From contig NZ_AP022584.1 in the NCBI RefSeq assembly GCF_010731675.1, forward strand, positions 4,154,001-4,218,000: a stretch of DNA of 64,000 nt, read 5' to 3'. Under the pieces are notes generated by a model. That model did not search any database, was not told where the DNA came from, and was given only the letters and a program-made list of their open reading frames with translations. Source of the stretch: Mycobacterium marseillense. Lineage in GTDB: Bacteria > Actinomycetota > Actinomycetes > Mycobacteriales > Mycobacteriaceae. The translations under genes were made by a program, and so were the position numbers. Positions 8,150 to 16,956 of this stretch are shown here, piece by piece. Each line of letters opens with the position of its first letter. Positions within the stretch are counted from its first letter, which is position 1.

Positions 8150-9640
8150 TCATGGGGTGACTGTAAACGTCGTTGTGTAGGTACGCGGGTCGTAGTGGCC
8201 GTCACCATAAGTGCTGACCCGCATCGAAATCACTTCCTTGCCGTTGATCTCTTGTATGCCGGTGACCGTCGGCCCGTAAACCTGTGGCAGATCCTTTGGA
8301 TTTACGAGCGCCGTCGGTGCGGCGGCCAACAATCCTTGCGGAGTACTGGCAGTGACGGCCTGAATCGGTAAGGTCTGGTGATTGGGAGTCTCACCGGCGC
8401 CGACTACCATGAAACCCCCCTTGGGTAGAGCGACAATCTGGCTTTCGCGGTTCCCATTCATCGCGCCGGAGAACGTTCCCTGCTGCTGCAAGGTGTTGCC
8501 CCACGCAGAATTCTGGTTAACAGGGGCGGATTGCCAGAGCGCACGTTGTCCGTTCTGCGTGTTGCCTAGAATTACCATCCGCCCGGACTTGGGGTCATAC
8601 GCTCCGCTCGCTTGCGAGACACCCTGCAGCGTGAACAGAGGCGTCTCTGGGTGGCGCAAATCCACCACAACCGTATCGGGAGATGTATAGCTCTTGTTGG
8701 GACTGCCGTCTGGGTTGTGGTACGGCACAATGGCATAGAACGCATATTGCTCGCCGTTTGGTCCTATGGCGGTACCGGTCGGTAGTGGCCTACTGTCCTG
8801 GGGAACCGGCAACGGATTCTTGCCGTCATACACACCTGGCACATGGATATGCGGAAACCCATGTTTGCCGTCCCCACCCAGAGCGATACCCGTCCCGGGA
8901 ATCGACACATCTAAGTCGTCCTGTTCCCCGGTGTTCTGACCCTCCATCTTGGGTGGTGTGGCAGGCCCGTCGATGCTCGGTCCTGCACCATGCGGAGCGG
9001 GCCTTTGAGGTTGGTGTCCGTCAACACCCCATATGAGGGAAGGGTCATATCCGTCCCGCGCCAACGTGCCCCGCGAGGCGTCTAGGAGATCGGTATACAT
9101 GCCGCGGATCAGATGCATCTGCTTGAGAGCATCTCGAACGTCGTCCACGGCGTCGGCGTGAGCGTCGTTGATCAGTTTCTCCAGTTTGTCGCGTTCGTTC
9201 GCGGGAAGGGCGAGCGTCAAATCTTTCTGCGCTGCGCCGATCAATACGTCGAGCACATGTAGCTGGTGATCTAACGTGGCGATTTCGTCGGCGCCCGCTC
9301 TTTGCGCCGCGGCCAAGGCCGTCGCGACGTTTTCCAAATCAAGACCTATCTTTGGCAACTGCTCGGACTGGTAGCCCAACGCCTTAGTTACCTGCTGCAC
9401 CTCTTCGGACTCGTTGATCGGATGGGGACCTTCCTGGTGGGTCCAGGCCGCCTCGAAACGTTTCTGTGCTTGCGCAAACTCCTCGCTGGCCGCAGCGGTG
9501 CACCGGCCCGCGCCATGAAAGGCCTCCGCCAACCTCGAGATCTGAAACGGATTACCCGCCTGCAAGCTCTGGTTGATCGCCCACGGATCGCCGCCGGCCG
9601 ACGCGATCAGTTCCGCTTCGCTCAGGTTTGTCAGCGTCAT
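8150..9640 (-). CDS. Mycobacterial protein with helical N-terminal domain and beta-rich C-terminal domain
   Basis: A 496-residue protein from the ATG at 9640 (MTLTNLSEAELIASAGG); a TTG further upstream is less likely. Residues 1-190 are predicted by eye to be helical, with DPWAINQSLQAGNP, a WTHQ turn near residue 66 and long coiled stretches. This resembles the N-terminal halves of several mycobacterial hypothetical proteins and loosely the WXG100 style. Residues 200-290 are proline and glycine rich. Residues 290-496 alternate short strands (GPNGEQYAFYAIVPYHN, VVVDLRHPETPLF, GRMVILGNTQNGQRALWQ), like a bladed sheet fold. There is no signal peptide, so export by a type VII system is possible but unproven. 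A relationship of the C-terminal half to the DUF4185/GH183 arabinanases was considered and cannot be settled by eye. Confidence 0.7.
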   Translation of the reverse strand: MTLTNLSEAELIASAGGDPWAINQSLQAGNPFQISRLAEAFHGAGRCTAAASEEFAQAQKRFEAAWTHQEGPHPINESEEVQQVTKALGYQSEQLPKIGLDLENVATALAAAQRAGADEIATLDHQLHVLDVLIGAAQKDLTLALPANERDKLEKLINDAHADAVDDVRDALKQMHLIRGMYTDLLDASRGTLARDGYDPSLIWGVDGHQPQRPAPHGAGPSIDGPATPPKMEGQNTGEQDDLDVSIPGTGIALGGDGKHGFPHIHVPGVYDGKNPLPVPQDSRPLPTGTAIGPNGEQYAFYAIVPYHNPDGSPNKSYTSPDTVVVDLRHPETPLFTLQGVSQASGAYDPKSGRMVILGNTQNGQRALWQSAPVNQNSAWGNTLQQQGTFSGAMNGNRESQIVALPKGGFMVVGAGETPNHQTLPIQAVTASTPQGLLAAAPTALVNPKDLPQVYGPTVTGIQEINGKEVISMRVSTYGDGHYDPRTYTTTFTVTP

Positions 9641-9776
9641 GGCGTCGCGGGCGGATGGCCAACACCGACGATCATCGCCGCCCCCTTCTGAGCTGGCAAT
9701 AACCCTACTACTGGCAGCGTGGCGCACGAGGTCGTTGGTCAAAGCCAAGACGGGTCGGTCGGACCGCCACTACTTG

Positions 9777-10937
9777 TCAGGCTTGGCTTCCGGCTAGCTT
9801 CCGGACGGTCAGGACCTCGATGTCTTGGAACGGCCGTCCCTCGGGTCGGATCAGGTCGTGGAACCACACTTTCGGAACCGTGGTGTACGGATGATCCCAG
9901 GAATCCCAGGGGAAGTAGGTCTGGGTCTTTCCGGCGACCAGGCCCCAGTTGATCGCGCCGACGTTGTGCCGCTTCGCGACGGGCAGGATGTTCTGCACGG
10001 TGCTGCCCCGGGGCCGAGCCATGTACTCCGTGCACAGGATCGGCCGGCCCAACGGGGTCAGCTCGTTGATCCGCGACTCGAACCCGGCGGGCTCAGCGTA
10101 GGAATGAAAGGTCACCACGTCGGAGTTGGCGAGCTGGATGTCGCTGATTGCGCTGCGGCCCTGGGGTTGTCCCCAATCGCCGCGCCACACCCCACTCGTG
10201 AGCGGCTGACTGGGATCGACCGCGCGCGCCCACCGAAACACCTGGGGGAGCAGGTTGGCGACCAGTTGATCCTTGTCGCTTCTTTCGGTTTTGCGGTATT
10301 GGTTCGCGGGGTTGTCGGGTTCGTTCCAGAGGTCCCACCCCAAAACCCGATTGTCGTTGCGGAATTGGGTCATCACCGCGGTGACGTAGTCGCGCATGAC
10401 CGGAACGTAGCGGGGGTCGCCGAGGCGTTCGGCGCCCGGGCTTTGCGCCCAGCCCGAGTTGTGCACACCGGGGCGCGGCGCGCGTTGTCGACCAGCCCGG
10501 GGTTGCGGGTCCCAGCAGGAGTCGAAGAAGACGAACAGCGGCTTGATGCGATGACGAGCCGCGATGTCGACGAATTGTCCTAGCCGCGTTTGGAATCCGC
10601 GCTGATCGGCGGCCCACAGCTGATCGTGGAGGAACACCCGCGCGGTGTTGTGCCCATAGAACTGAGCCCAGCCGAGCTCGGTGTCGATGCGTCGCGGGTC
10701 GAAGGTGTCGGCCTGAAACATCTCGAACTGGTTGATGGCGCTCGCCGGAATATAGTTTGCTCCGACGAGCCAGCCCTGCGCTTGATACCACCGGTTGGCG
10801 CGGTCGGGGGACCACCGGCCCGCTTCCTCCGCAAAGGCCCGAGGAACCCGGGTAACTGCGGCGCCAGCCGCCAGCAGCAGAGGGAGTTTCAGGGCCGTTC
10901 GTCGTTCCACGATGTGACGATAAGTTTCCGGGGCCAT
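9777..10937 (-). CDS. Exported GH5-like glycoside hydrolase
   Basis: A 386-residue protein of the (beta/alpha)8 glycosidase type. The N-terminus carries a twin-arginine sequence (VERRTALKLPLLLAAGAAV), which suggests Tat export. The body has NTARVFLHDQLWAA, KPLFVFFDSCWDP, and WDLWNEPDNP, whose glutamate should be the acid/base (about residue 212). ILCTEYMARP, about residue 310, would supply the nucleophile glutamate. Such proteins are often annotated as cellulase or 1,4-beta-xylanase in mycobacteria; the true substrate is unknown. It lies upstream of the 496-residue gene on the same strand, with a 136-base gap. Confidence 0.85.
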   Translation of the reverse strand: MAPETYRHIVERRTALKLPLLLAAGAAVTRVPRAFAEEAGRWSPDRANRWYQAQGWLVGANYIPASAINQFEMFQADTFDPRRIDTELGWAQFYGHNTARVFLHDQLWAADQRGFQTRLGQFVDIAARHRIKPLFVFFDSCWDPQPRAGRQRAPRPGVHNSGWAQSPGAERLGDPRYVPVMRDYVTAVMTQFRNDNRVLGWDLWNEPDNPANQYRKTERSDKDQLVANLLPQVFRWARAVDPSQPLTSGVWRGDWGQPQGRSAISDIQLANSDVVTFHSYAEPAGFESRINELTPLGRPILCTEYMARPRGSTVQNILPVAKRHNVGAINWGLVAGKTQTYFPWDSWDHPYTTVPKVWFHDLIRPEGRPFQDIEVLTVRKLAGSQA

Positions 10938-11166
10938 TTCCCTGGGATTTGCTCAGCGCGTCGCGAGAGCTTCAGATAACAATTGCTCGCGGGTCGTCTG
11001 TGGTGCCGCCAAGAGTCAGCACCCGCCTGTCATCGTGACCAATCCGTAACCATCCGCTCCGGCGCGCCCCGGGGGTCACGAATGCCGCCCGGGTTAAAAT
11101 GGGCCCAGGCTGTGCGCTAAAACCGTTGTCGGCCAATCGAAATCGATCTGCCCCGTTATCGATGGG

Positions 11167-11652
11167 CTAGCGCAGCTTGCGACCGTGGTTGTCTTTGACG
11201 CTGCCGGTGAACATCAAGATCGCGTCGACGATCGCCCAGATGATGCCGCCGAGCAGGACTGGGAGTCCCAGAAAACAGAACAGGCTGAAGACAATTCCGA
11301 ACAGCCCCAGGCACAGCTGCGCCACCGCGATCTGAGTCGAGTCGAGATAAAAGCGGCCGACACCGAACAGGCCGAGGAAGAGCTGAAGCAAGCCGGCCGT
11401 CGTGGCGGACTTGTCCGACAGGGGCAGCCCGGTCACCGGATCGCGGCCGAACGGCGCCTGCGGGTCGACGTATCCGTGGTACCCGCCATAGCCCGGGTAG
11501 CCCGGGAACCCGGGGTAAGCCTGCGGGGACGGATATCCCGGCGGTGGCGGTGGCGGGATGTGGGGATTCGGTTGTGGCCCGTAGCCGGGTGGCTGCCATC
11601 CCCACGGTGGCTCCTCGGCGGGATTTCCGGGCGGTGGGGGCGGCGTCGACAT
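11167..11652 (-). CDS. TM2 domain membrane protein with Pro/Gly/Tyr-rich N-terminus
   Basis: A 161-residue protein. The ATG at 11652 is chosen over a TTG one codon upstream. Residues 1-75 are a disordered cytoplasmic tail rich in proline, glycine and tyrosine (repeats of the type PGYPGYGGYHGY). Residues 85-150 form a TM2 domain: two membrane helices separated by a short loop, with the family's FGVGRFYLD and a final helix IIWAIVDAILMF. TM2 proteins are widespread but have no agreed function. It stands alone between intergenic stretches. Confidence 0.85.
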   Translation of the reverse strand: MSTPPPPPGNPAEEPPWGWQPPGYGPQPNPHIPPPPPPGYPSPQAYPGFPGYPGYGGYHGYVDPQAPFGRDPVTGLPLSDKSATTAGLLQLFLGLFGVGRFYLDSTQIAVAQLCLGLFGIVFSLFCFLGLPVLLGGIIWAIVDAILMFTGSVKDNHGRKLR

Positions 11653-11780
11653 CAATTCGAGTTAACACGCCCGATGCCGGGGCCGTCCACCGGGGCCTCC
11701 GGGCTTCCGGCGCGCAAAATCCTTGGGCGCGGTCGGCAAATTACTTCAAACTTCACCCCTGCGAGAGCAATACTGGACGG

Positions 11781-12167
11781 GTGCCTGATCGAAATGTGCT
11801 GGGCGGTCCGCTGGAACCGTGCGGCACAGACCCGCTGACCGGCTTCTACCGTGACGGTTGTTGCTCAGCCGGGCCTCAGGACCTTGGACGGCACACGATT
11901 TGCGCGGTGATGACCGCCGAATTCCTCGAGCACCAGCGCTCCATCGGCAATGACCTGTTGACGCCGGTTCCCGAGTATCGGTTCCCCGGCCTGCTGCCCG
12001 GCGACCGCTGGTGCGTGACCGCGCTGAACTGGCTGCGGGCTCATCACGACGGATGCGCGGCGCCGGTGGTGCTGGCGTCCACGCACGAGAGCACCCTCGA
12101 GGTGGTGCCCCTCGAGGCGCTGCAGGCGCACAAAATCGACGTGCCCGACGATCTGGCCAACCTGTAG
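11781..12167 (+). CDS. DUF2237 family protein
   Basis: A 128-residue protein translated from GTG 11781 (VPDRNVLGGPLEPCG). It carries the family's landmarks: GGPLEPCGTDPLTGFYRDGCC, HTICAVMTAEFLEHQRSIGNDL, and LLPGDRWCVTALNW, followed by THESTLEVVPLEAL. The cysteines at GCC, TIC and WC could bind metal, but no activity is known for the family. The in-frame region upstream of the GTG lacks coding character and is left out. Confidence 0.85.
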   Translation: MPDRNVLGGPLEPCGTDPLTGFYRDGCCSAGPQDLGRHTICAVMTAEFLEHQRSIGNDLLTPVPEYRFPGLLPGDRWCVTALNWLRAHHDGCAAPVVLASTHESTLEVVPLEALQAHKIDVPDDLANL

Positions 12168-12265
12168 CAGCCGACCGTCCCTCGGCGAGGTGGGTGAACC
12201 AGGGAATCTGGCCGCGGCTAGCGTCTGTGGCATATTTCTCACCTGACACGCGAAGAGGGGTCCCG

Positions 12266-13537
12266 GTGGGTTCTGCGGTTGACGACATCGACTTCGATGA
12301 TCTGACCGCGCCCCGGCTGACTGACATCCAGCGTCAGATCCTGGAGTTCACCGAGGCCAAGCGCGTCGACTTCGACGTCGACCTGATGCTCGCGGAGGCC
12401 GTCGAACAGACCGGCTTGGACGCCGCGGCGGCCGATCTCGACGACACCGACGGCTTTGCCGACCGGCTGCGCGCGCACGTCGCGGCGATCGAGGCAGACG
12501 AGGGCCTGCGCCAGCTCACCCGCGGTTCGCTGCGGCAGCGCATCGTGCGGCTGCTGCGCAACCGGTTGTCACTCACCGAGCTGATCGCGCGGTACCCCGA
12601 GATCGAATCCATCCCGATCGAGCGGCCTTTCATCGTGGTCGGGATGCCACGGTCGGGCACCACGCATCTGGTGAATCTCATTGCCGCCGACCCGCGTCGG
12701 CGCGCGCTGCCGTACTGGGAGAGCCAGGATCCCGTGCCCGCGCGCGGGCAGGGTCCCGACGTCTTCGGTGTCGACCCGCGATACGCGCGGGCCAAATCCG
12801 AACACGAAGCGCTGATGGCCAGCGCACCTGTGGTGGCCGCCATGCACGACCGCTTTCCGGAGGCGATCGAGGAAGAGGTGGAACTCCTCGACCTCGATCT
12901 GGCCTCGTATGTCCTGGAATGGCATGCGCGGGTGCCTGATTGGCGTGACTACTACCTGGGCCTGGACCAAACGCGCCACTACGCCTACCTGCGCAAGGTG
13001 CTGCAGGCGTTGACCTTCCTGCGAGGGCCGCGTACCTGGGTCCTCAAGAGTCCGCAGCACTGCGAGCAGCTCGGCCCGCTGATGGCGACTTTCCCCGACG
13101 CGACGGTGGCCTTCACGCACCGCGACCCCGTTGCAGTGATCCAGTCGGCGATCACCATGATGGCCTACTCGGATCGGCTGCGACGTAACAACATTGACCC
13201 GCAGTGGCTGCTGGAGTATTGGAGCGACCGGGTGCACCGGCTGCTGAGCGCATGCGTCCGTGACCGCGACTTGGTGGACACCGAACGCAGCATCGACGTC
13301 AGCTTTCACCAGCTGGGTGGCAACGAGATGCCAGTCCTCGAGCGGCTGTATCAGTGCGGCGGCGTCGAATTGCCGCGGCATGTGCGCGATCGCTTCCAGC
13401 GCTATCTGGACGGCAATCCGCGCGGCAAGCACGGCCGCATCCACTACGAACTGCAACGGCACTTCGGCATCTCGGCCGACGAACTCCGCGGCCGTTTCGG
13501 CTTCTACTTCGACAAGTTCGACGTCCGCCCCGAATGA
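12266..13537 (+). CDS. Sulfotransferase family protein
   Basis: A 423-residue cytoplasmic enzyme expected to transfer sulfate from PAPS to a hydroxyl group. The GTG at 12266 has GAGGGG upstream. After an N-terminal helical region, FIVVGMPRSGTTHLVNLI (about 118-135) is the phosphosulfate-binding loop. WVLKSPQHCEQLGPLM and AFTHRDPVAVIQSA supply the second nucleotide-binding segment. Many mycobacteria have several such enzymes, with acceptors that include sterols, lipids and small molecules; the acceptor here is unknown. Its stop is followed after 14 bases by an alkylsulfatase-like hydrolase, a suggestive pairing of sulfate addition and removal. Confidence 0.88.
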   Translation: MGSAVDDIDFDDLTAPRLTDIQRQILEFTEAKRVDFDVDLMLAEAVEQTGLDAAAADLDDTDGFADRLRAHVAAIEADEGLRQLTRGSLRQRIVRLLRNRLSLTELIARYPEIESIPIERPFIVVGMPRSGTTHLVNLIAADPRRRALPYWESQDPVPARGQGPDVFGVDPRYARAKSEHEALMASAPVVAAMHDRFPEAIEEEVELLDLDLASYVLEWHARVPDWRDYYLGLDQTRHYAYLRKVLQALTFLRGPRTWVLKSPQHCEQLGPLMATFPDATVAFTHRDPVAVIQSAITMMAYSDRLRRNNIDPQWLLEYWSDRVHRLLSACVRDRDLVDTERSIDVSFHQLGGNEMPVLERLYQCGGVELPRHVRDRFQRYLDGNPRGKHGRIHYELQRHFGISADELRGRFGFYFDKFDVRPE

Positions 13538-13551
13538 AGGAGTCAGCAGCG

Positions 13552-14790
13552 ATGACCGAACCTGTCTATCGCAGCAGGCCCGGCGCCGACGCCATGCGCC
13601 CGGCGTCCGCACAGAGGGCGGAAGAAATCGCCCCGGGGTTGTGGTGCTCGCCCGGCCTGTCCAACTCGTACCTGCTCACCACCGCGCAGGGCCGGGTGAT
13701 CGTCAATACCGGCATGGGTTTCGAGGGTCCGGTGCATCGCGCCAACTTTGATGCCGTGGACTCGTCGCCGGTGCGCTACATCATCTTCACGCAGGGTCAC
13801 GTCGACCATGTCGGTGGGTTGGACAGCGTGCGCGATGCCGACACGACCGTTGTCGCGCAGGCAAACTGGACTGCGTGGCGGGACGATAACGACCGCCTGA
13901 TTCCCTACCGGGCCAACCGCAGCGCGTTCGCATTCAAAGACACGCTGGCCAGCGGGATCGAAGCCATCCGACGGCGGCTGGGGACGACGCGGCTGGCGGG
14001 TCAGAGCGTGCCCGTCGTCGACCTCGACTTCGAGGACACGCTGACGTTGGAACTCGGCGGCCGACGGATGGAGCTGATCTCGGTGCCCGGCGGGGAGACC
14101 ACCGACTCGCTGGTGATCTGGCTGCCCGAGGAGCGAATCTGCTTGTGCGGGAATACCTTCGGGCCGTTGATCGGACACATCCCCAACCTGGTCACCATGC
14201 GAGGAGACCGCTACCGGGACGCGTTGACGGCCATTGCGTCGGTGGAACGGGTACGCGACCTGCAGCCCGAGCTATTGGTGACCGGTCACTTCGAGCCCGT
14301 CGCGGGGGCGCAGCGCATCGAGGCCGAACTGACCCGGCTGCGCAACGCCATCGAGTACATCCACGATCAGACGGTCGCCGGAATGAATGCCGGCAAGGAT
14401 GTGCGCACCCTGATGCGCGAGATCACCCTGCCCGCGGAATGCGAAGTGGGCCAGGGCTATGGGAAGGTCGCCTGGGACGTGCGGGCGGTCTGGGAGAACT
14501 ACTCGGGCTGGTTCCACCACGAATCGACCACGGAGCTGTACCCGGTCGGTTTCGACGCCGTCGCCGCCGACGTGGTCGAGCTGGCCGGCGCCGATGTGCT
14601 CGTGGATCGCGCCCGGGCGCATCTGGCCGCCGATCGCGCACTGCACGCGATCCACCTCGCGCAGCTCGTGCCCGCCGACCATTCGGGGGCTCGCGATGTG
14701 CTACGGCAAGCCCATGAAAAACTTCTCGCCGGCAGCACGAACTTTTGGGAAAGCGCCTGGCTGCGCAACCAGATCGCGAGGAACTCATGA
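13552..14790 (+). CDS. Metallo-beta-lactamase-fold hydrolase, alkylsulfatase-like
   Basis: A 412-residue protein; AAGGAGT sits seven bases before the ATG at 13552. The N-terminal 260 residues are a metallo-beta-lactamase fold with IIFTQGHVDHVGGLDS at about 76-91 and LLVTGHFEPVAGA at about 241-253. The segment VGQGYGKVAWDVRAVWENYSG (about 300-325) matches the dimerisation domain of SdsA1-type alkylsulfatases. Unlike SdsA1, the first histidine of THxHxDH is glutamine here, and the C-terminal SCP2-like domain is missing. The enzyme may therefore cleave something other than a classical alkyl sulfate. It overlaps the next gene by four bases. Confidence 0.85.
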   Translation: MTEPVYRSRPGADAMRPASAQRAEEIAPGLWCSPGLSNSYLLTTAQGRVIVNTGMGFEGPVHRANFDAVDSSPVRYIIFTQGHVDHVGGLDSVRDADTTVVAQANWTAWRDDNDRLIPYRANRSAFAFKDTLASGIEAIRRRLGTTRLAGQSVPVVDLDFEDTLTLELGGRRMELISVPGGETTDSLVIWLPEERICLCGNTFGPLIGHIPNLVTMRGDRYRDALTAIASVERVRDLQPELLVTGHFEPVAGAQRIEAELTRLRNAIEYIHDQTVAGMNAGKDVRTLMREITLPAECEVGQGYGKVAWDVRAVWENYSGWFHHESTTELYPVGFDAVAADVVELAGADVLVDRARAHLAADRALHAIHLAQLVPADHSGARDVLRQAHEKLLAGSTNFWESAWLRNQIARNS

Positions 14791-15266
14791 CGGAATTCGC
14801 ACTACGGCCCGAAGATTTCTATCACACCGGCATCATCGTGCCCGACCTGGAGGCGGCGATGGCGCGGCTGAGCGCGTTGGGCGGCTATCGGTGGATCAAC
14901 CCGGTGAGCTACACCTTGCCCTTTCGCACCGCGAGCGGAACCCGGGAGCTGACTTCGACTTTCGTGTATTCGCTGCAAGCCCCGCATCTCGAGCTGGTCC
15001 AGGAGGTGCCGGGAACCCCCTGGGCCGCGGCGCCCGGCAATGCGATCCACCACCTCGGCTACTGGACCGACAACCTCGCCGAGACGGCGCAGTGGTTGGA
15101 GGACAACGGCTTCACCTTCGAGGCGACCGCCGATACCGCCCCACCGGACCTCGCGCTGTTTGCCTACTACGTCGACGCGGCGGGAACCCGGATCGAGATC
15201 GTCGACCGTGCACTGTTCCCCGACTTTCCCGCGTTCCTGCAGGCGGCGGCCGGGCCGGAAGCCTAG
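14787..15266 (+). CDS. VOC (glyoxalase/dioxygenase superfamily) protein
   Basis: A 159-residue protein, ATG overlapping the upstream stop (ATGA), with GAGGA just ahead of the start. It has two beta-alpha-beta-beta-beta modules. The metal-ligand pattern appears as FYHTGIIVPDLEAAM (His about 11), HLELVQEV (Glu), AIHHLGYWTDNLAETA (His) and TRIEIVDRALFP (Glu). This four-residue set fits a metal-dependent isomerase, lyase or dioxygenase. The substrate is unknown. Co-transcription with the alkylsulfatase-like hydrolase is very likely. Confidence 0.83.
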   Translation: MTEFALRPEDFYHTGIIVPDLEAAMARLSALGGYRWINPVSYTLPFRTASGTRELTSTFVYSLQAPHLELVQEVPGTPWAAAPGNAIHHLGYWTDNLAETAQWLEDNGFTFEATADTAPPDLALFAYYVDAAGTRIEIVDRALFPDFPAFLQAAAGPEA

Positions 15267-15281
15267 GAATCAGGCCCGAAC

Positions 15282-16253
15282 ATGCTGTTGACGGTGCTGC
15301 GCTTCAACTTCGCCTCCCCGCAAGGGGATCCGCGCGTGCAGGGCGAGCTCCTGTCCGCCGCCCTGGAACTCGCGCAGTGGGGTGAGTCGCACGGCATCAC
15401 GTCCATCAGTGTCGACGAACATCACGCGACCGGACATGGCTGGAGCTGCAATCCGATCATGGCCGCGGCGATGTTCCTGGCCCGGACCTCGACGCTGATC
15501 GCCAGCGTCGATTGCGCGTTGGGCCCGCTGTGGAACCCGGTCCGGCTTGCCGAAGACATCGCCCTGGTCGACAACATGAGCCACGGCCGGCTGCACACCA
15601 CGGTGGGCCTGGGGTACCGCGCCGTCGAATATGACGCGCTGGGAGCCGATTTCGCGCGCCGCGGCGCGCTGATGGACAGCCTGCTGGAGCGGATGCTGGC
15701 GGTCTGGTCCGGTGATGATCCGGAGTCGGGCATCTGCGCAGGGACGTGGACTCGGCCGCACCCACCGCTGTACGTCGGCGGCGGTGTGCGGGCCACGGCG
15801 CGGCGCGCCGCCCGGTACCGGCTGCCGCTCAGCCTGGCCGATCACCTGCCCGAGATTGCCGCCTACTACCGCGAGCTGTGCGCCTCGGCGGACATGGCGC
15901 CGTTCATTCTCATGCCGGGGCCGATCAATCGCGGAATGATCTACTTGCACGAGGACCCGGAACGGGCGTGGTCCGAACTCGGCGACCACATCCTCTGGGA
16001 GGCAGTCACTTACGGCGAGTGGTCGACGGATCAGCGCTCCCTCATGCACCTGCCGGGTGTTCAGACCCTGGATCAGGTCAGGGCATCGGGGCGATACCGC
16101 TTCCTGACTCCCGAACAGCTGATCGCCGAGGTGCGTGCGGCCGAGAATTTCGGCCCGCTCGTCATGCACCCCCTCGTGGGTGGCATGCCGGTCGACGAAG
16201 CCTGGAAGTCGGTTCAGTTGCTCACCGACAAGGTGCTGCCCGCGCTGGCCTGA
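15282..16253 (+). CDS. LLM-class flavin-dependent oxidoreductase
   Basis: A 323-residue TIM-barrel enzyme of the luciferase-like monooxygenase class (MLLTVLRFNFASPQGDP). Supporting segments are the early ISVDEHHATGHGWSCNP, then NPVRLAEDIALVDNMSHGRLHTTVGLGYR, which is the typical core of bacterial luciferase-like and F420-dependent relatives. It begins 15 bases after the VOC gene on the same strand. Whether it uses FMN or F420 cannot be decided by eye. Confidence 0.87.
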   Translation: MLLTVLRFNFASPQGDPRVQGELLSAALELAQWGESHGITSISVDEHHATGHGWSCNPIMAAAMFLARTSTLIASVDCALGPLWNPVRLAEDIALVDNMSHGRLHTTVGLGYRAVEYDALGADFARRGALMDSLLERMLAVWSGDDPESGICAGTWTRPHPPLYVGGGVRATARRAARYRLPLSLADHLPEIAAYYRELCASADMAPFILMPGPINRGMIYLHEDPERAWSELGDHILWEAVTYGEWSTDQRSLMHLPGVQTLDQVRASGRYRFLTPEQLIAEVRAAENFGPLVMHPLVGGMPVDEAWKSVQLLTDKVLPALA

Positions 16254-16265
16254 CGTCGCCAGCCG

Positions 16266-16925
16266 CTAACCGTCGCGTCGCTGCTCGAGCCAGTCGGCCA
16301 GCGAACGGCCGGCATCCAAGACGTGCCGCTCCGCGATCGCGCGGGCGCGTTCGGCGTCCTTGTCGCCCAGCGCGTCGAGAAGCTGTTGGTGTTCGTCGAG
16401 CGAATGCTTTTCGTGCTCGGGGAACAGGGTGAGGAAGTTGCTCGGCACCACGCGCGCGACCTGCTTGATCTGGTTCAGCAGGCGGGGCGAGTGCGCGGCG
16501 CGATGGATCATCTGATGGAAATGCCAGTTGGCCTCTCCGATGGTGTCGTCACCGGATCGCGCGACGACGTCGGCCGCGAGTTCCCGTAGCGTGGCGAGTT
16601 CGGCCGGCTCAATCCGTTCGGCGGCCCAGGCCGCGGCCTGGCCGGTCAACACTCCCAGAATGGTGAAGCTGTCCATGACGTCGTCCGGGCTGATGCCGAG
16701 CACTGTCACACCGCTGCGCGGGGCGACCTGAACCAGGCCCTCGAACGACAGCTCCAGCAGCGCCTCGCGTACCGGCGTACGGCTGGTGGCGAATTCCGCG
16801 GTGATGGCGTCGAGATCGACCCGGGAGCCGGCCGGCAGGACGCCGGTCAGAATCCGATCGCGGAGCTCGCGGGCGGCACGCTCCCGGACCGTTCCGGAGA
16901 TGTCGATCCCTAAGGTCGAAGCCAC
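16266..16925 (-). CDS. GntR/FadR-family (FCD) transcriptional regulator
   Basis: A 219-residue repressor-type protein. The winged-helix DNA-binding domain spans about residues 10-75, with FATSRTPVREALLELSFEGL as the recognition region. The rest is an FCD ligand domain with the usual metal or ligand residues in EANWHFHQMIHRAAHSPRLL. It is divergent from the 454-residue monooxygenase, and the spacer holds an inverted repeat that is the likely binding site. It probably responds to an acid or CoA-linked intermediate of the neighbouring pathway. Confidence 0.9.
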   Translation of the reverse strand: MASTLGIDISGTVRERAARELRDRILTGVLPAGSRVDLDAITAEFATSRTPVREALLELSFEGLVQVAPRSGVTVLGISPDDVMDSFTILGVLTGQAAAWAAERIEPAELATLRELAADVVARSGDDTIGEANWHFHQMIHRAAHSPRLLNQIKQVARVVPSNFLTLFPEHEKHSLDEHQQLLDALGDKDAERARAIAERHVLDAGRSLADWLEQRRDG

Positions 16926-16956
16926 CTGGGCATAATACCAAACGACAGATCTAGCA

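Noticed and set aside
5157..12167. Integrase, excisionase or a second copy of the tRNA-Ser 3' end
   Set aside because: Looked for as proof of an integrated island but none was found by eye.
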